Of a stretch of DNA of 64,000 bases, positions 63,080 through 64,000 are shown piece by piece. Every line of letters starts with the position of its first letter. Position 1 is the stretch's first letter. The stretch lies in contig OZ023274.1 in assembly GCA_964007475.1 (NCBI GenBank), forward strand, positions 50,735,678-50,799,677, in the 5' to 3' direction. The notes under the pieces are model-generated. The model searched no databases. It had not been told where the DNA came from and saw only the letters and a program-made list of their open reading frames with translations. This DNA comes from Hybos culiciformis (taxonomy: Eukaryota; Arthropoda; Insecta; Diptera; Hybotidae). The translations under genes were made by a program, and so were the position numbers.

Positions 63080-64000
63080 TCGTGTGGAAAACTTTAATAA
63101 ATGTTTTTTCAGTATCTCGTGTACACATAATTCAGATATAGGACCATCGTCTGGAATGGGCCTAAGAGTTAGTATTAATGTTACTATTCATTATTATGTA
63201 AATTCCTATACTGACAGACAAATGGTTAAGCTAAGCTTCAAATAGTAGAAAAAAAAAAAATAATGAAACATGAATTTATCACAAAAACTCACACAATTCA
63301 ATATAAGAAAACGATCCCAAAAAGTCATGAGTGAAATCATTGTACATTGTTCATTATATGAAATTGCTATGAAGTGTGATAAAGGTAATTTAATTTTTTT
63401 TTTAGATAAATTTGATAATATTACATTTTTAAATTTAAAATAAAATGTAATGTAATTTTCACTCAAAGTGTTTTATTTATTTATTTTTTATTTTTTTTGG
63501 TTTAATTTAACCGAAAGGGTCAATCAAATGGAATTCCATGAATAAAAGATAAATATATTATTTTGGTCAAACAGAGTCTTACATAAGATTTATTTTGAAA
63601 GTCTCTATGCGGTATCAGTTACATTTACCATTATTTTATTGAGTTGATTTTTTTTTTTTTTAAATATATATACAAGTATTTACGCTTAAATCAAATAAAT
63701 TAAAATGTTTTGCAACAATTAGAAACAAAATATATATAAAAAATAGTTAATAAAAAAAAAAACACATTTTGTAGGTGGGTGCAAAATTTCCAAATTTAAT
63801 TAATTTTTTTTTTCTCTAAAATATATGTATATAAAAATATATACATTGTACATACATATGTATAGTTTTGGGTATAAATAGCATAAAATAAATTAATATC
63901 TACATAAAAGTTTCTCAGGAAGGCAACTATTATTAGCAATAACCTTTTTTGTTGATGATTTAAAAAAAAATAAATTATTAGTTTTATTTCATGCTGTAAA

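Larger units (their letters stand above)
44245..64000 (-). other. Probable large Hr39 intron, no coding exons recognised
   Basis: Nearly 20 kb upstream of the first visible Hr39 exon on its strand. I searched for the CxxC zinc-finger exon and found nothing; all ORFs are low-complexity (poly-Lys, poly-Phe, Ile/Tyr-rich) and come from homopolymer tracts. The stretch is full of A and T runs of 10-20 bases and microsatellites, and holds several inverted-repeat elements (44959-45066, 50602-50870, 55580-55755, 59095-59551). Unrelated intergenic DNA beyond an unseen 5' end cannot be excluded. Confidence 0.6.

Overview
The window is about 80% A+T eukaryotic DNA with short exons, GT..AG introns and long poly(A)/poly(T) tracts. 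Gene content points to an insect: a CYCLE/BMAL1 clock gene, two CYP2-clan cytochromes P450, an SLC7 amino-acid transporter and the nuclear receptor HR39 (NR5B). CYCLE keeps the vertebrate-type C-terminal transactivation tail that Drosophila has lost, so this is an insect outside the higher flies. I cannot name the species.

Layout: (1) 125-5133, + strand, a ten-exon SLC7 light-chain transporter. (2) 5134-16232, gene-free. (3) 16233-24304, + strand, cycle in ten coding exons. Its 4-kb third intron holds two tandem, same-strand, single-exon genes for small secreted proteins. (4) 25166-28098, - strand, a two-exon P450, and 31163-32864, + strand, a four-exon P450, head to head. A decayed zinc-finger ORF lies between them. 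(5) 33086-34539, - strand, a five-exon gene encoding only a nuclear-receptor ligand-binding domain (LBD), clearly a diverged partial copy of HR39. (6) 41663-44244, - strand, the 3' exons of Hr39 itself (Ftz-F1 box, hinge, complete LBD). (7) 44245-64000, a gene-free, tract-rich stretch that is most simply an Hr39 intron; the DNA-binding-domain exons are not seen and should lie beyond the window. It carries a TA-flanked MITE, foldback elements and microsatellites.

The gene models were built by hand. Every junction kept phase and each complete CDS summed to a whole number of codons: SLC7 488 aa, CYC 650 aa, P450s 487 and 491 aa, LBD-only receptor 269 aa.

The most interesting items are the DNA-binding-domain-less HR39 paralogue (comparable in architecture to vertebrate DAX-1/SHP but apparently of independent origin), its frame-compatible splice sites with Hr39, and the tandem secreted-protein genes nested in a clock-gene intron.
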